Assembly: GCA_014860355.1 (NCBI GenBank)
Contig: JACZJV010000057.1
Coordinates: 1 to 64,000 of the forward strand
Length of the DNA: 64,000 bases
From: Burkholderiales bacterium
GTDB lineage: Bacteria; Pseudomonadota; Gammaproteobacteria; Burkholderiales; SG8-39
Direction of reading: 5' to 3'
The notes under the pieces are model-generated. The model was not told the DNA's origin. It saw only the letters and a program-made list of their open reading frames with translations, and did not search any database. A program made the position numbers and the translations under genes. The stretch's first letter is position 1, and each line of letters begins with the position of its first letter. This document shows, one piece after another, positions 43,567-53,820 of this stretch.

Positions 43567-44103
43567 ATGGAACAATTCCGTGGTACCACCATTCTGTCCG
43601 CGCGGCGCGGCCATAGCGTCGCGCTCGGCGGGGACGGCCAGGTTACCCTGGGCAATATCGTGATCAAATCCGGTGCGCGCAAGGTGCGGCGCCTGTACCA
43701 CGATCGCATACTCGCCGGGTTCGCCGGCGGCACGGCCGACGCCTTCACTCTGTTCGAGCGCTTCGAGGCCAAGCTGGAAAAGCACCAGGGCAACCTCCTG
43801 CGCTCGGCGGTGGAACTGGCCAAGGACTGGCGCACCGATCGCGTACTACGGCGCCTGGAGGCGATGCTCGCCGTGGCGGACCGCGAAAGCTCGCTCATCA
43901 TCACCGGGATGGGCGACGTGCTCGAACCCGAACTCGGCCTGATCGCCATCGGCTCGGGCGGGCCCTATGCGCAGTCGGCGGCGCGCGCACTGCTGGAAAA
44001 CACCGCGCTCGCACCCAAGGAAATCGTCGCCAGGTCGCTTGCCATCGCGGCGGACATCTGCATCTACACCAACCAGCAAATTGTGATCGAAACCCTAGAT
44101 TGA
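43567..44103 (+). CDS. hslV: ATP-dependent protease peptidase subunit HslV
   Basis: 178 residues of the proteasome-like HslV. The catalytic threonine follows a short propeptide at [39 protein letters not shown] (shortened) and [15 protein letters not shown] are the family signatures. Forms a dodecamer capped by HslU. hslU follows 49 bases later. Confidence 0.96.
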   Translation: MEQFRGTTILSARRGHSVALGGDGQVTLGNIVIKSGARKVRRLYHDRILAGFAGGTADAFTLFERFEAKLEKHQGNLLRSAVELAKDWRTDRVLRRLEAMLAVADRESSLIITGMGDVLEPELGLIAIGSGGPYAQSAARALLENTALAPKEIVARSLAIAADICIYTNQQIVIETLD

Positions 44104-44152
44104 TGAAACCGAATCGAGACCGGCGTTGTCCAACCCTTTTCGCAAGCCAGCC

Positions 44153-45511
44153 ATGTCGCACATGACCCCGCAGGAAATCGTCCATGAACTGGACAAGCAC
44201 ATCATCGGACAGGACCGCGCCAAGCGCGCGGTCGCCATCGCGCTCAGAAACCGCTGGCGCCGGCAGCAGGTGGCCGAGCCGCTGCGCCACGAAATTACGC
44301 CGAAGAACATACTCATGATCGGGCCGACCGGCGTGGGCAAGACCGAAATCGCGCGGCGACTGGCGAAACTCGCCGACGCGCCCTTCATCAAGGTGGAAGC
44401 GAGCAAATTCACCGAGGTGGGCTATGTCGGCCGCGACGTCGACACCATCGTGCGCGATTTGGTCGAGATCAGCTTCAAGGAGACGCGCGAGCACGCCGTG
44501 CGCATGGTGAGGACCCGCGCCGAGGATGCGGCCGAGGAGCGCATCCTCGACGTCCTCCTACCCCAGGCGCGCAGGACGGGGTCCTTCGATGCGGTGGAGG
44601 CGGGCAGCGCCGCCGTCCCGGAAGCCGCGGAAGCATCGGCGACGCGGCAGAAGTTCAGGAAAAAGCTGCGCGAAGGCGATCTGGACGACAGGGAGATCGA
44701 AATCGAAGTGTCGGCGACGGCGGCGCAGATGGAAATCTTCGCGCCGCCCGGGATGGAAGAGCTGACTTCGCAGATCCAGGGCATGTTCCAGAACCTGTCC
44801 GGCAGCCGCAAGAAAACGCGCAAGCTGAAAATCCGCGAGGCGTTCAAGCTCGTCGCCGAAGAGGAGGCTGCGCGCATGGTCAGCGACGAGGACCTCAAGA
44901 CCGACGCGCTTGCCAACGCGGAGCAGAACGGCATCGTTTTCATCGACGAAATCGACAAGATCGCCAGCCGCTCCGAGGTGTCCGGCGCCGACGTGTCGCG
45001 CCAGGGGGTGCAGCGCGACTTGCTGCCCCTGGTGGAAGGCACCACGGTTAGCACCAAGTACGGCATGGTCAAGACCGACCACATCCTGTTCATCGCGAGC
45101 GGCGCATTCCACCTGGCCAAGCCTTCCGATCTCATCCCCGAGCTGCAGGGGCGGCTGCCGATACGGGTAGAGCTCGATTCGCTGTCGGCCGCAGATTTCG
45201 AGAGCATCCTTACCCAGACCGATGCCTGCCTCACGCGCCAGTACCAGGCGCTGCTCGAAACCGAGGGTGTGACGCTGCAGTTCCAGCCCGATGGGGTAAA
45301 GCGATTGGCCGAAATCGCCTATGCCGTCAACGAGAAGACCGAGAACATCGGCGCGCGGCGACTGTACACCGTGATGGAAAAGCTGCTAGAGGAAATTTCT
45401 TTCGACGCCGGCAAGCGCGACGCCGAGGTGATAACCATCGACGCCCCGTACGTAGATGCGCGGCTGAAAGAGTTGGCGCAATCCGAAGACCTGGCACGGT
45501 ACGTCCTGTAA
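44153..45511 (+). CDS. hslU: ATP-dependent protease ATPase subunit HslU
   Basis: 452 residues from ATG 44153 (SHMTPQEIV); an upstream TTG or the ATG at 44162 are alternatives. AAA+ unfoldase: Walker [14 protein letters not shown], Walker [12 protein letters not shown], sensor 2 region [13 protein letters not shown], and a C-terminal DLARYVL tail that inserts into HslV. The intermediate domain (about 110-230) is present. Complete. Confidence 0.95.
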   Translation: MSHMTPQEIVHELDKHIIGQDRAKRAVAIALRNRWRRQQVAEPLRHEITPKNILMIGPTGVGKTEIARRLAKLADAPFIKVEASKFTEVGYVGRDVDTIVRDLVEISFKETREHAVRMVRTRAEDAAEERILDVLLPQARRTGSFDAVEAGSAAVPEAAEASATRQKFRKKLREGDLDDREIEIEVSATAAQMEIFAPPGMEELTSQIQGMFQNLSGSRKKTRKLKIREAFKLVAEEEAARMVSDEDLKTDALANAEQNGIVFIDEIDKIASRSEVSGADVSRQGVQRDLLPLVEGTTVSTKYGMVKTDHILFIASGAFHLAKPSDLIPELQGRLPIRVELDSLSAADFESILTQTDACLTRQYQALLETEGVTLQFQPDGVKRLAEIAYAVNEKTENIGARRLYTVMEKLLEEISFDAGKRDAEVITIDAPYVDARLKELAQSEDLARYVL

Positions 45512-45531
45512 AACCTACCATGGAGACAAAC

Positions 45532-46002
45532 ATGAAACATTCCACAAGGGCCGTGCTGTTCGGTTCCATAGGCCTGGTGCTCGGGGGCGGACTTCCCACC
45601 AGCGTGGTTCACGCGCAGGAGGTGACCATCAGGGAACCCTGGGTGCGCGGCACCGTGCGCGGGCAGAAGGCGACCGGAGCATTCATGCAACTCACCGCCA
45701 GCGAGTCGGCCACCCTGGTTGCGGTGGAGAGCCCGGTCGCGGGCTCGGTGCAGATCCACGAGATGAAAATGGAAAACGACGTGATGCAGATGCGCGCCAT
45801 CTCCCGGCTGGACCTGCCGGCGGGCAAGGCAGTCGAGTTGAAACCCGGCGGCTACCACGTCATGCTGATGGACCTGAAGCAGCCCTTGAAAAAGGGCGCG
45901 GCCGTGCCGATCAGGTTGCGATTCGAGTCCAAGGACAAGACTTTCAAGACCATAGAGATACAGGCGCAGGTGCGCGAGCTCGGCGCCAGCCCGAAACAAT
46001 AG
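45532..46002 (+). CDS. PCu(A)C-type periplasmic copper chaperone
   Basis: 156 residues from the ATG at 45532, for which GGAG in the overlapping ATGGAG provides the ribosome binding site; an ATG 12 bases upstream is less likely. Signal peptide (VLFGSIGLVLGGGLPTSVVHA). Copper motif HEMKMENDVMQMR followed by GGYHVMLMDLKQPL, matching H(M)x10Mx21HxM. Such proteins deliver Cu(I) to cytochrome oxidase; an oxidase operon is encoded at the right end. It follows hslU by 20 bases. Confidence 0.9.
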   Translation: MKHSTRAVLFGSIGLVLGGGLPTSVVHAQEVTIREPWVRGTVRGQKATGAFMQLTASESATLVAVESPVAGSVQIHEMKMENDVMQMRAISRLDLPAGKAVELKPGGYHVMLMDLKQPLKKGAAVPIRLRFESKDKTFKTIEIQAQVRELGASPKQ

Positions 46003-46004
46003 CC

Positions 46005-46032
46005 CTTGAAACCGGCCATGCCCGCCCCATAT
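46005..46032 (+). promoter_or_regulatory. Sigma32 heat-shock promoter of hsp20
   Basis: CTTGAAA (46005-46011), 13 bases, CCCCATAT (46025-46032): a full match to the sigma32 consensus. Begins 3 bases after the copper chaperone stop and drives the small heat-shock protein with a leader of about 45 nt. Confidence 0.88.
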
Positions 46033-46085
46033 TTAGTCTGCAGGCCGCTAGGCCGCAAACCGATAAATTTGGAAGGAGCATAGAC

Positions 46086-46514
46086 ATGGCAAATGTTACG
46101 CGTTATGACCCTTTCGGGGATGTGTTCGACGATCTTCTGAAGGGCTTTTTTGTGCGACCGATGGCGTATGAGGGGCAGCCTGCTGCGCCTGGACGGATCA
46201 AGATCGACGTGACCGAGAGAAACGGCGCGTACGTGGTACACGCCGAGATACCCGGGGTGAAGAAAGAAGACATCCAGGTCAGCATCGAAGGCGATCAGGT
46301 TTCGATCAGCGCCGAGGCCCGCGCCGAAAAGGAAGTCAAGGACGACGAGCGGGTGTTGCACCGCGAACGCTATTACGGCAAAGTCGCGCGCGCGTTCCGC
46401 CTGGGAACCGATATCGACCAGTCGACCGCCAACGCGAAATACGCCGATGGTGTGCTCGAGCTGACCCTGCCGAAGAAAGCCGATGCAGCAGGGCGCCAGC
46501 TGACCATTCAGTAA
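46086..46514 (+). CDS. Hsp20/alpha-crystallin small heat-shock protein
   Basis: 142 residues. Alpha-crystallin domain from about 38: IKIDVTERNGAYVVHAEIPGVKKEDIQV (shortened to AEIPGVKKEDIQVSI), RVLHRERYYGKVARAFRLG, and YADGVLELTLPKK with the conserved A-DGVL motif. ATP-independent holdase. GGAAGGAG precedes the ATG. Alone between a sigma32 promoter and a strong terminator. Confidence 0.93.
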   Translation: MANVTRYDPFGDVFDDLLKGFFVRPMAYEGQPAAPGRIKIDVTERNGAYVVHAEIPGVKKEDIQVSIEGDQVSISAEARAEKEVKDDERVLHRERYYGKVARAFRLGTDIDQSTANAKYADGVLELTLPKKADAAGRQLTIQ

Positions 46515-46530
46515 CAGGCTGGAGCAATAT

Positions 46531-46563
46531 CGAGAAAAGGCGGCCTGGTGCCGCCTTTTCTCG
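46531..46563. terminator. Strong hairpin terminator after hsp20
   Basis: A perfect 14-bp stem (46531-46544 with 46550-46563) with a 5-nt loop CTGGT. The stem contains GGCGGC/GCCGCC followed by TTTTCTC on the 3' side. Separates hsp20 from argB. Confidence 0.85.
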
Positions 46564-46578
46564 TTCCAGGGGCGGTAA

Positions 46579-47502
<924 letters not shown>

Positions 47503-47573
47503 CTCTGCCGGGCCCTGCCCGAGGCAGTCCTTGCGCAGCGCGCTGCACCGGGGGGGATCCGCTTTTTTCGCGT

Positions 47574-48032
47574 TCAGGCTATTTGATTGCCGTCTTCGTC
47601 CCGCAGCCCGTCGAGGTATCCTTTCAAGGGGTCGTAAATCGTCAGCACCCTCCCGCGCGGCGCTGTGCTAAAGGAGATGTGCACCCATTTTGCATACTCC
47701 AGGATGCACTGGTCGAAATCGATGCCGGAATTGCGGATGGCTTTGATAACATCCACGGGCGGACCGAATTCGGGACAGGTGAAATCGGCCGCCAGCCCCT
47801 GGGTATGCTGTGAGCTTATTGCGCCGCTGACGCGCCGGTTGAGCTCCGGGCAGCGGTAAGCGCTGGAGATTTCCAGCGGGAATCCGGTCAGGACCTGCAC
47901 CTGTTCCAGACCTTCGGCAAGTAGCCGCAGGTTTTTGACGATGTCCGGGCCCGGCGTGTTGTCGATACGCTCGCGCTGAGCGGTTTCAGAGTAGATCAAT
48001 TGTTCGAGTGAGTAGTTTCGAGTGAGTTGCAT
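47574..48032 (-). CDS. Peptidase M15-family protein (D-Ala-D-Ala carboxypeptidase-like)
   Basis: 152 residues. The zinc site is SSQHTQGLAADF (His76, Asp83) and KWVHISF (His118), with the serine-containing SSAYR region ahead; this is the M15A/peptidase_M15_3 pattern. No signal peptide, which is also the case for phage endolysins of this family; but no phage genes are near. Likely cuts peptidoglycan peptides or is a domesticated endolysin. Divergent from the nucleotidase gene (28-base gap). Confidence 0.82.
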   Translation of the reverse strand: MQLTRNYSLEQLIYSETAQRERIDNTPGPDIVKNLRLLAEGLEQVQVLTGFPLEISSAYRCPELNRRVSGAISSQHTQGLAADFTCPEFGPPVDVIKAIRNSGIDFDQCILEYAKWVHISFSTAPRGRVLTIYDPLKGYLDGLRDEDGNQIA

Positions 48033-48060
48033 GCGGCGATTCTAGGATGGATGCGCGACA

Positions 48061-48708
48061 ATGCCAACAAGGCTTACCTGGGTTTTCGACCTCGACAACA
48101 CCCTGCACAACGCGACGCCGCATATCTTCCCGCATATCAATCGCAGCATGACCGCCTATCTGCAGCGGCATTTGCAGCTGACCGAGGAGGAGGCGGGCAA
48201 GCTGCGCGCGCACTACTGGCACAGCTACGGGGCCACGCTGCTGGGCATGATGCGCCATCACGGCACCGACCCGGACCATTTTCTGCGCGAGACGCACGCG
48301 TTCCCCGACCTGTCCACTATGGTGGTGTACGAACGCGGACTCGCCGCCATGCTGCGCCGCCTCCCCGGGCGCAAGCTGGTTCTGTCCAACGCACCGCGGC
48401 TGTACGCGCGCGCCGTGTTGCAGATGATGGGCGTGGAAAGTCACTTCGACGCGCTGCACTGCATAGAGTCCACCGGATATCAGCCCAAGCCCTCGCTGGC
48501 GGCTTTTCGCAGCGTGCTGCGCGCCCATGGCCTCATCGCCTCGCGTTGCGTCATGGTGGAGGACAGCCGCCAGAACCTGCGGCCGGCCAAGTGCCTGGGC
48601 ATGAAGACCGTGTGGATCACGCGCGAGCCGCGCTCGCCAGCCTATGTGGACGTCAAGACGGCGTCGGTGCTCGCCCTGCCGCGCTTGCTCGGGCGCCTCA
48701 GGCCATAA
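48061..48708 (+). CDS. HAD-family pyrimidine 5'-nucleotidase
   Basis: 215 residues, HAD subfamily IA/SDT1 type. Motif I FDLDNTLHN (Asp10, Asp12), motif II VLSNAP, motif III lysine in GYQPKPS, motif IV MVEDSRQN. The YGATLLGMM cap is typical of the group between argB and slmA in betaproteobacteria. Dephosphorylates pyrimidine nucleotides by family. Confidence 0.88.
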   Translation: MPTRLTWVFDLDNTLHNATPHIFPHINRSMTAYLQRHLQLTEEEAGKLRAHYWHSYGATLLGMMRHHGTDPDHFLRETHAFPDLSTMVVYERGLAAMLRRLPGRKLVLSNAPRLYARAVLQMMGVESHFDALHCIESTGYQPKPSLAAFRSVLRAHGLIASRCVMVEDSRQNLRPAKCLGMKTVWITREPRSPAYVDVKTASVLALPRLLGRLRP

Positions 48709-48710
48709 AT

Positions 48711-48802
48711 GGGGTCGGGTTGGCATAAATGGGCCTAAGAAACGGGCGAAGCTCTTGCTTACCCGCTCGCCCCCGCTTCCAAGCCAACCCGACCCCTTTT
48801 TT
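48711..48802. repeat. Long inverted repeat with T-run (terminator or REP-like element)
   Basis: GGGGTCGGGTTGGC (48711-48724) and GCCAACCCGACCCC (48783-48796) form a perfect 14-bp stem around 58 bases that themselves can fold (GGGCGA/TCGCCC). Six T follow the right arm (48797-48802). ATAAATGGG occurs twice, just before and just after the left arm. It could end the nucleotidase transcript; the architecture also recalls REP-type repeats. Confidence 0.65.
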
Positions 48803-48811
48803 GAAGGACTG

Positions 48812-48841
48812 TTAGCACTTACCAACCGCATGGGCTAGAAT
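48812..48841 (+). promoter_or_regulatory. slmA: Candidate slmA promoter
   Basis: TTAGCA (48812-48817), 18 bases, TAGAAT (48836-48841). The leader is about 26 nt and includes GGGAGG before the ATG at 48874. Confidence 0.45.
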
Positions 48842-48873
48842 TTGCGCAGATCGGCATACACAGGGAGGCGATC

Positions 48874-49449
48874 ATGGCGACTCGCTCGGGCGAACGCAAG
48901 AACCAGATACTGCAGGTGCTGGCCGAAATGCTTGAGGCGCCGAAGGGCGAGAAAATCACCACTGCCGCGCTCGCTGCCAGGCTCGATGTATCCGAAGCCG
49001 CGCTCTACCGCCACTTCGCCAGCAAGGCACAGATGTACGAGGGTCTGATCGGCTTCGTCGAGGAGACGGTGTTCGGCCTGATAAATAAAATCAGCGCGGA
49101 ACAGGAAAGCGGACTGAAGCAGACTCACGCCATCGCCGCCATGCTGTTGTCCTTCGCCGAAAAGAATCCGGGAATGACCCGTGTGCTGATCGGCGACGCG
49201 CTGGTAAACGAGGACGCGCGGCTGCAGGCCCGGATCAACCAGTTGCACGACCGGCTGGAGGCGACGCTGAAGCAATCGCTGCGGCTGGCGCTGACCCAAG
49301 GGGAAATAGACAGTGATGCCGACGCCGCGGCCCAGGCGAACCTGATGCTCGCCTACGTTATTGGCCGCTGGCATCAATATGCCAAGAGCGGCTTCAAGCG
49401 TCTGCCGACGGAGTTGTGGCAGAAGCAGGCGCCTATGCTACTGGCTTAG
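48874..49449 (+). CDS. slmA: Nucleoid occlusion factor SlmA (TetR family)
   Basis: 191 residues. TetR-type HTH: ITTAALAARLDVSEAALYRHFASKAQMYEGL (shortened to LDVSEAALYRHFASK). The all-helical C-terminal part ends WHQYAKSGFKRLPTELW, a hallmark of SlmA. Binds SlmA sites and blocks FtsZ ring assembly over the nucleoid. Its stop codon overlaps the convergent moeB stop by 4 bases. Confidence 0.93.
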   Translation: MATRSGERKNQILQVLAEMLEAPKGEKITTAALAARLDVSEAALYRHFASKAQMYEGLIGFVEETVFGLINKISAEQESGLKQTHAIAAMLLSFAEKNPGMTRVLIGDALVNEDARLQARINQLHDRLEATLKQSLRLALTQGEIDSDADAAAQANLMLAYVIGRWHQYAKSGFKRLPTELWQKQAPMLLA

Positions 49450-50192
49450 GCGGAGCAGACCTTGCAGCTGGGATCTTTGGCAAGCTTGATCGAGCGCCAC
49501 TCCATCCCCAGGCAATCGAGCAGCAGCAAACGGCCATTGAGGGTCTCGCCCGCGCCGGCGAGCAGCTTCAGGGCTTCCGCCGCCTGTACCGCGCCGATGA
49601 TGCCGGTAAGCGGCGCGAACACTCCCATCACCGCGCAGCGCGTTTCCTCCGCTTCCATGTCTTCCGGAAAAAGGCAGTTGTAACAAGGCGCCTCAGGCTG
49701 GCGCAGGTCGTAGACGCTAACCTGCCCGTCAAAGCGAACGGCGGCGCCGGAGACCAGCGCTTTGCGATGGGCCACGCAGGCACGGTTTACCGCATGGCGG
49801 GTGGCGAAGTTGTCGCAGCAGTCGAGCACCACGTCGGCGCTCGCTACCAGCTGCTCCAGGCGTTCGCCCTCCAGGCGCTCGGAGACCGCGATAACCTCGA
49901 CCTGCGGATTCATCTGCGCCAGCGTGTCCTTGCCCGAATACGCTTTTGCCCGTCCGACGGCGGCCGTGGTATGCAGGATCTGGCGCTGCAGATTGGTGAG
50001 ATCGACCGAATCGCCGTCGGCAAGCGTAATGCGCCCGACGCCGCCCGAGGCGAGATACATGGAGGCGGGAGAGCCCAGGCCGCCCGCGCCGACGACCAGT
50101 GCGTGGGCCGCAAGCAGTCTTTCCTGCCCTTCGATACCCACTTCCGGCAACAGGATATGCCTGCTGTAGCGCAGTAGCTGATCGTCGTTCAT
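49446..50192 (-). CDS. moeB: ThiF/MoeB-family adenylyltransferase
   Basis: 248 residues. ATP site VVGAGGLGSPASMYLASGGVG, Arg-finger region DLTNLQRQ, DCCDNFATRHAVNRAC, and two CxxC zinc pairs (CYNC and CKVC near the C-terminus). Adenylates the C-terminus of MoaD or ThiS; MoeB and ThiF cannot be told apart by sequence alone. No rhodanese domain at the C-terminus. Confidence 0.9.
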   Translation of the reverse strand: MNDDQLLRYSRHILLPEVGIEGQERLLAAHALVVGAGGLGSPASMYLASGGVGRITLADGDSVDLTNLQRQILHTTAAVGRAKAYSGKDTLAQMNPQVEVIAVSERLEGERLEQLVASADVVLDCCDNFATRHAVNRACVAHRKALVSGAAVRFDGQVSVYDLRQPEAPCYNCLFPEDMEAEETRCAVMGVFAPLTGIIGAVQAAEALKLLAGAGETLNGRLLLLDCLGMEWRSIKLAKDPSCKVCSA

Positions 50193-50259
50193 TGGAGCGG
50201 GAAAGGCATTGCGCCTGGCGCAAACCGAGCGGGTATCCCGGTGCGATTCGCGCCGGGGG

Positions 50260-51639
50260 CTAGTTCCGTTGAATTATCTGCAGGCCTTTCAGCATATTGA
50301 CGGCCTGAGTCAACTGATAGTCCTTGTCCGACCCGAACTCCAGGGGTTTGGCCTGCGCGTCTGAGTTCTCGCCCTTGGGCTTGTCGTTGGGCTTTGCCGC
50401 CGGTTTTTCGGATTTGTCCGCGGTGTCCTTGTCATTGGCCAGGTGCTTGTCGAGGTCCGCTTCGCGCAGAAACGCGTGCGTATCGATGCCCGGTTCCTCG
50501 ACCACGATGTCCGGCGTGATGCCCTTGGCCTGGATCGAACGGCCGCTGGGCGTGTAGTAGCGCGCGGTGGTCAGTTTGATGGCGGTGCTGTTGCCAAGAG
50601 GCATGATGGTCTGCACCGAGCCTTTGCCGAACGTCTGGGTGCCCATGATCAGGGCGCGCTTGTGGTCCTGCAGCGCGCCGGCAACGATTTCGGAGGCGGA
50701 GGCCGAGCCGCCGTTCACCAGAACCACCATGGGGACGGTCTTGATCGCCGCCGGCAGGTTCTTGAGATAGTCGTCGCTGCCGCCGCGCAGATAGTCCTCG
50801 GTGCTGGCGAGGTACTTGCGCTTGGCGTCCTCGGTGCGGCCATCGGTCGTGACCACGATGGACTTGGGTGCCAGGAACGCGGCCGAGATGCCTACGGCCC
50901 CGTTCAGCAATCCGCCCGGGTCATTGCGCAGGTCCAGAACCAGTCCCTTCAACTGCCCGTCCTTGTAGAGGGTATTGATGTGGCGCACCATGTTTTCGCC
51001 GGAACGCTCCTGGAACTGCACCACGCGCAGATAGCCGTAGCCGGGCTCGACGAGCTTGGACTTCACGCTCTGCACCTTGATCACGTCGCGTACCAGGGTA
51101 ATCTCCAGCGGCTTGGGTTCGCCTTTGCGCAGCACGGTGAGCTTGATCGAGCTCCGGGGTTTGCCGCGCATGCGCTTGACCGCGTCGTTCAGGCTCATGC
51201 CTTTCACCGGAGTCTCGTCAAGCTTGATGATCAGGTCGCCAGACTTGATGCCGGCGCGATAGGCAGGGGTGTCTTCGATCGGGGAAACCACCTTGACGAA
51301 ACCGTCCTCCATGCCTACCTCGATGCCCAGACCGCCGAACTCGCCTTGCGTGCCTACCTGCAGTTCGCGGAAGGCATCGCGGTCCAGGTAGGCAGAGTGC
51401 GGATCCAGGCCGGTGAGCATGCCATTGATGGCTTCGGAGATGAGCTTCTTGTCCTCGACCGGTTCGACGTAATTGCTCTTGATTGCGCCGAACACCTCGG
51501 CAAAGGAGCGCAGCTCCTCCACCGGGAGGGGCGTACGCGCCCCTTCTTTCTGGGCGACGGCGGAGAAATTCAGCGACAGCATAATCCCCGCCAGCGCCCC
51601 CAGCACAATCAACCCTGCTTTCTGCAATTTGTTTCTCAT
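50260..51639 (-). CDS. ctpA: C-terminal processing peptidase (S41, CtpA/Prc-like)
   Basis: 459 residues from ATG 51639 (a GTG 12 bases upstream is an alternative). N-terminal signal/anchor (AGLIVLGALAGIMLSLNFSAV). PDZ domain (about 85-170, FGGLGIEVGMEDGFVKV), S41 protease domain with DLRNDPGGLL, catalytic Ser in GGSASASEIVAGA and Lys in TFGKGSVQT. A charged Lys/Asp-rich linker near the C-terminus. Periplasmic. Follows envC and gpmA on the same strand. Confidence 0.93.
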   Translation of the reverse strand: MRNKLQKAGLIVLGALAGIMLSLNFSAVAQKEGARTPLPVEELRSFAEVFGAIKSNYVEPVEDKKLISEAINGMLTGLDPHSAYLDRDAFRELQVGTQGEFGGLGIEVGMEDGFVKVVSPIEDTPAYRAGIKSGDLIIKLDETPVKGMSLNDAVKRMRGKPRSSIKLTVLRKGEPKPLEITLVRDVIKVQSVKSKLVEPGYGYLRVVQFQERSGENMVRHINTLYKDGQLKGLVLDLRNDPGGLLNGAVGISAAFLAPKSIVVTTDGRTEDAKRKYLASTEDYLRGGSDDYLKNLPAAIKTVPMVVLVNGGSASASEIVAGALQDHKRALIMGTQTFGKGSVQTIMPLGNSTAIKLTTARYYTPSGRSIQAKGITPDIVVEEPGIDTHAFLREADLDKHLANDKDTADKSEKPAAKPNDKPKGENSDAQAKPLEFGSDKDYQLTQAVNMLKGLQIIQRN

Positions 51640-51655
51640 GACAGGCACCACCCTT

Positions 51656-52885
51656 CTACTTCAAAGACACCCAGCGCAACGGATCGAAGGCTTTGCCTTG
51701 ATATCGAATTTCGAAGTATAGACCGGAATCTGGGTTGCCGCCGCTATTGCCGACCGTCGCCACTTCGTCGCCGGTCGCCACCTTATCACCTACCTGTTTG
51801 AGCAGCGCCTCGTTATTGCCGTATATGGTGAGGTAACTCTGGCCGTGGTCGATGATCATCAGGTTGCCGAAGCCGCGCATCCAATCGGCAAACACCACCC
51901 GCCCCGCGGCAACCGCGCGCACCTCCTGGCCATTCGCTCCGCGAATGAAAAGGCCCTTCCAGCTGGGCCCGCTATCACTACGTGGACTGCCGAACTGGTT
52001 GATTAGTTCCCCGCGCGTCGGCAGTCGGAGCCTGCCCTTGAGCGACGCGAACGCCTGGCCCTCGCCCCCCGGTTCAGGCAGGCTCTCATTGCGCAGCCCG
52101 GCCGCGCCGGGGGAAATGACTTTTCCCAACTCCTCCACCAGGCGCGACAGGCGCGCTTCGTCGCGCTGCAATGATTTTATCTCGCGCCGTTGCGAGCGTA
52201 TCTGCTTCGCCAGGCTGGCCAGCACCCGGCGCCGCTCCGCCTGCTGCGCAAGCAATTCCCTGCGTTCCTCGCGTTGTCGCGCCTCCAGCTGCGCGAGTTC
52301 GGCGCTTTTGCCGCGGGCCTCGCTCCCGAGTTGCTCCAGCGCGGAAAGGTTGGCGCGCAGCGCGCCGATGAACTCGGTCTGAGCCCGCGAAATGTAGCTG
52401 TAGTAGTAGAGCTCGCGCGCGGTCTGGTTCGGGTCGCGCCCGGAGAGCAGCAGCCTCAGGTAGTCCTGCCGGCCTGTAGTGTAGCTTGTGGCCAGCAGCT
52501 GCCCGAGTTCGCGCTGCTGCGCGGCAATGGCGGCTTGCAGCGTGCGCGAGCCCTCTGCCACGCGGCTGAGCTCGGCCAGCGCCCCCTGGCGTTGCGCGGC
52601 GATTTCGTGCAGCCTGCGATTGGCCTCGGATACGCCGCGCTCGGATGCGCGCAGACCGTCGCTGGCCTCGGATCGGCCCTCCTCGGCGCCGCTCAGATCT
52701 TGTTTTAAGGTTTCGATGCGGCCGCGCAACTCGTCCAGATCGGACTTGCCGGCGGCGCATGCCGGATGCGCGCCGACCAGCGCCAAAGCCAGAATGATGA
52801 ATCCTTTGCTGCAGGAGACGCTTGAGGCAAGGACAGGTGACCCGAATGTCCTCCGTACCCTTTGCGTCTGCTGCGTCAAACTCAA
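51656..52885 (-). CDS. envC: EnvC-like murein hydrolase activator with degenerate LytM domain
   Basis: 409 residues from a TTG at 52885. No ATG or GTG suits; this TTG overlaps the gpmA TGA (TTGA) and opens a signal peptide ([19 protein letters not shown]). A long coiled coil follows (about 45-270), then a LytM/M23 domain (about 300-409). The metal residues of active M23 peptidases are missing: GLYFEIR stands where HLHFEIR is expected, as in EnvC. So it should activate N-acetylmuramoyl amidases at division rather than cut murein itself. The frame stays open upstream across gpmA, but that part is not protein-like. Confidence 0.85.
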   Translation of the reverse strand: MSLTQQTQRVRRTFGSPVLASSVSCSKGFIILALALVGAHPACAAGKSDLDELRGRIETLKQDLSGAEEGRSEASDGLRASERGVSEANRRLHEIAAQRQGALAELSRVAEGSRTLQAAIAAQQRELGQLLATSYTTGRQDYLRLLLSGRDPNQTARELYYYSYISRAQTEFIGALRANLSALEQLGSEARGKSAELAQLEARQREERRELLAQQAERRRVLASLAKQIRSQRREIKSLQRDEARLSRLVEELGKVISPGAAGLRNESLPEPGGEGQAFASLKGRLRLPTRGELINQFGSPRSDSGPSWKGLFIRGANGQEVRAVAAGRVVFADWMRGFGNLMIIDHGQSYLTIYGNNEALLKQVGDKVATGDEVATVGNSGGNPDSGLYFEIRYQGKAFDPLRWVSLK

Positions 52886-53631
52886 GCCTTGGCCTTGCCC
52901 TGGTTGGCGACTGCCTGCATGGCTTTCTCGACTTCGGCTGCGTCGCCCAGATAGTAGTGGCGCTGGGGTTTGAGCGCGTCGTCCAGTTCGTAGACCAAGG
53001 GCACCCCGGTGGGAATATTGAGGCCGACGATTTCTTTGTCGCTTACCTTGTCCAGATACTTCACCAGCGCCCGGATGGAATTGCCGTGCGCGGCGATGAG
53101 GACCCGCTTGCCCGCCCGGATATCCGGGGCGATCGATTGGTTCCAGTAGGGCAGCACGCGCGCGACCGTGTCCTTGAGGCATTCGGTCAGCGGCACCTGG
53201 GCAGGCGCGAGCCCGCGGTATCGCGGGTCGCTGCCGGGGTAGCGCTCGTCGTCCTGGCTAAGTGCGGGCGGGGGTATGTCATAGCTGCGGCGCCAGGTCA
53301 GCACCTGCTCGTCGCCGAACTTGGCCGCTGTTTCGGCCTTGTTCAGACCCTGCAGTGCGCCGTAATGGCGCTCGTTTAGGCGCCAGGCGTGCTGCACCGG
53401 TATCCACATCAGGTCCATGCGCTCCAGCGCCAGCCACAGGGTCTTGATCGCGCGCTTGAGCACCGACGTATGCGCCAGATCGAACACAAAACCCGCCTCG
53501 CGCATCAGTTCGCCCGCTTTTCCCGCCTCTTCCACACCCTTGTCTGTCAGGCCGACATCGGTCCAGCCGGTGAAGCGGTTTTCCTTGTTCCAGACGGATT
53601 CGCCATGCCTGAGCAGAATGATCTTTTTCAT
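52882..53631 (-). CDS. gpmA: 2,3-bisphosphoglycerate-dependent phosphoglycerate mutase
   Basis: 249 residues. [18 protein letters not shown] with the phospho-histidine, [11 protein letters not shown] with the catalytic glutamate, and [10 protein letters not shown] with the second histidine. Full family length. Glycolysis/gluconeogenesis. Upstream is an A/T-rich stretch (TTTATAATATT) that can serve as -10 on either strand. Confidence 0.96.
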   Translation of the reverse strand: MKKIILLRHGESVWNKENRFTGWTDVGLTDKGVEEAGKAGELMREAGFVFDLAHTSVLKRAIKTLWLALERMDLMWIPVQHAWRLNERHYGALQGLNKAETAAKFGDEQVLTWRRSYDIPPPALSQDDERYPGSDPRYRGLAPAQVPLTECLKDTVARVLPYWNQSIAPDIRAGKRVLIAAHGNSIRALVKYLDKVSDKEIVGLNIPTGVPLVYELDDALKPQRHYYLGDAAEVEKAMQAVANQGKAKA

Positions 53632-53820
53632 AATGATCCCTTTTTGGGCGTACGGTAAGCTCGCGGATATTTTATAATATTCCCGTATCGGAAACAGTGA
53701 ACGTGCCGCACAGGCGCGAGATCATTCCTGTCGGGGGTGCATGAGGAGCCGGGAAATCGCTCGAACCCCTGCGTTCCTGGCTTCGTCCCCGCATTTTGTG
53801 ATGACCTATTAGGAGCATGC

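Noticed and set aside
47574-48032. M15 peptidase as a prophage endolysin
   Set aside because: No holin, tail, integrase or att-like repeats are near; neighbours are the usual chromosomal argB and slmA genes.
52886-53182. N-terminal extension of envC across gpmA
   Set aside because: The extension is a low-complexity Arg/Gly-rich shadow of gpmA with no family resemblance; the signal peptide begins only after 52885.
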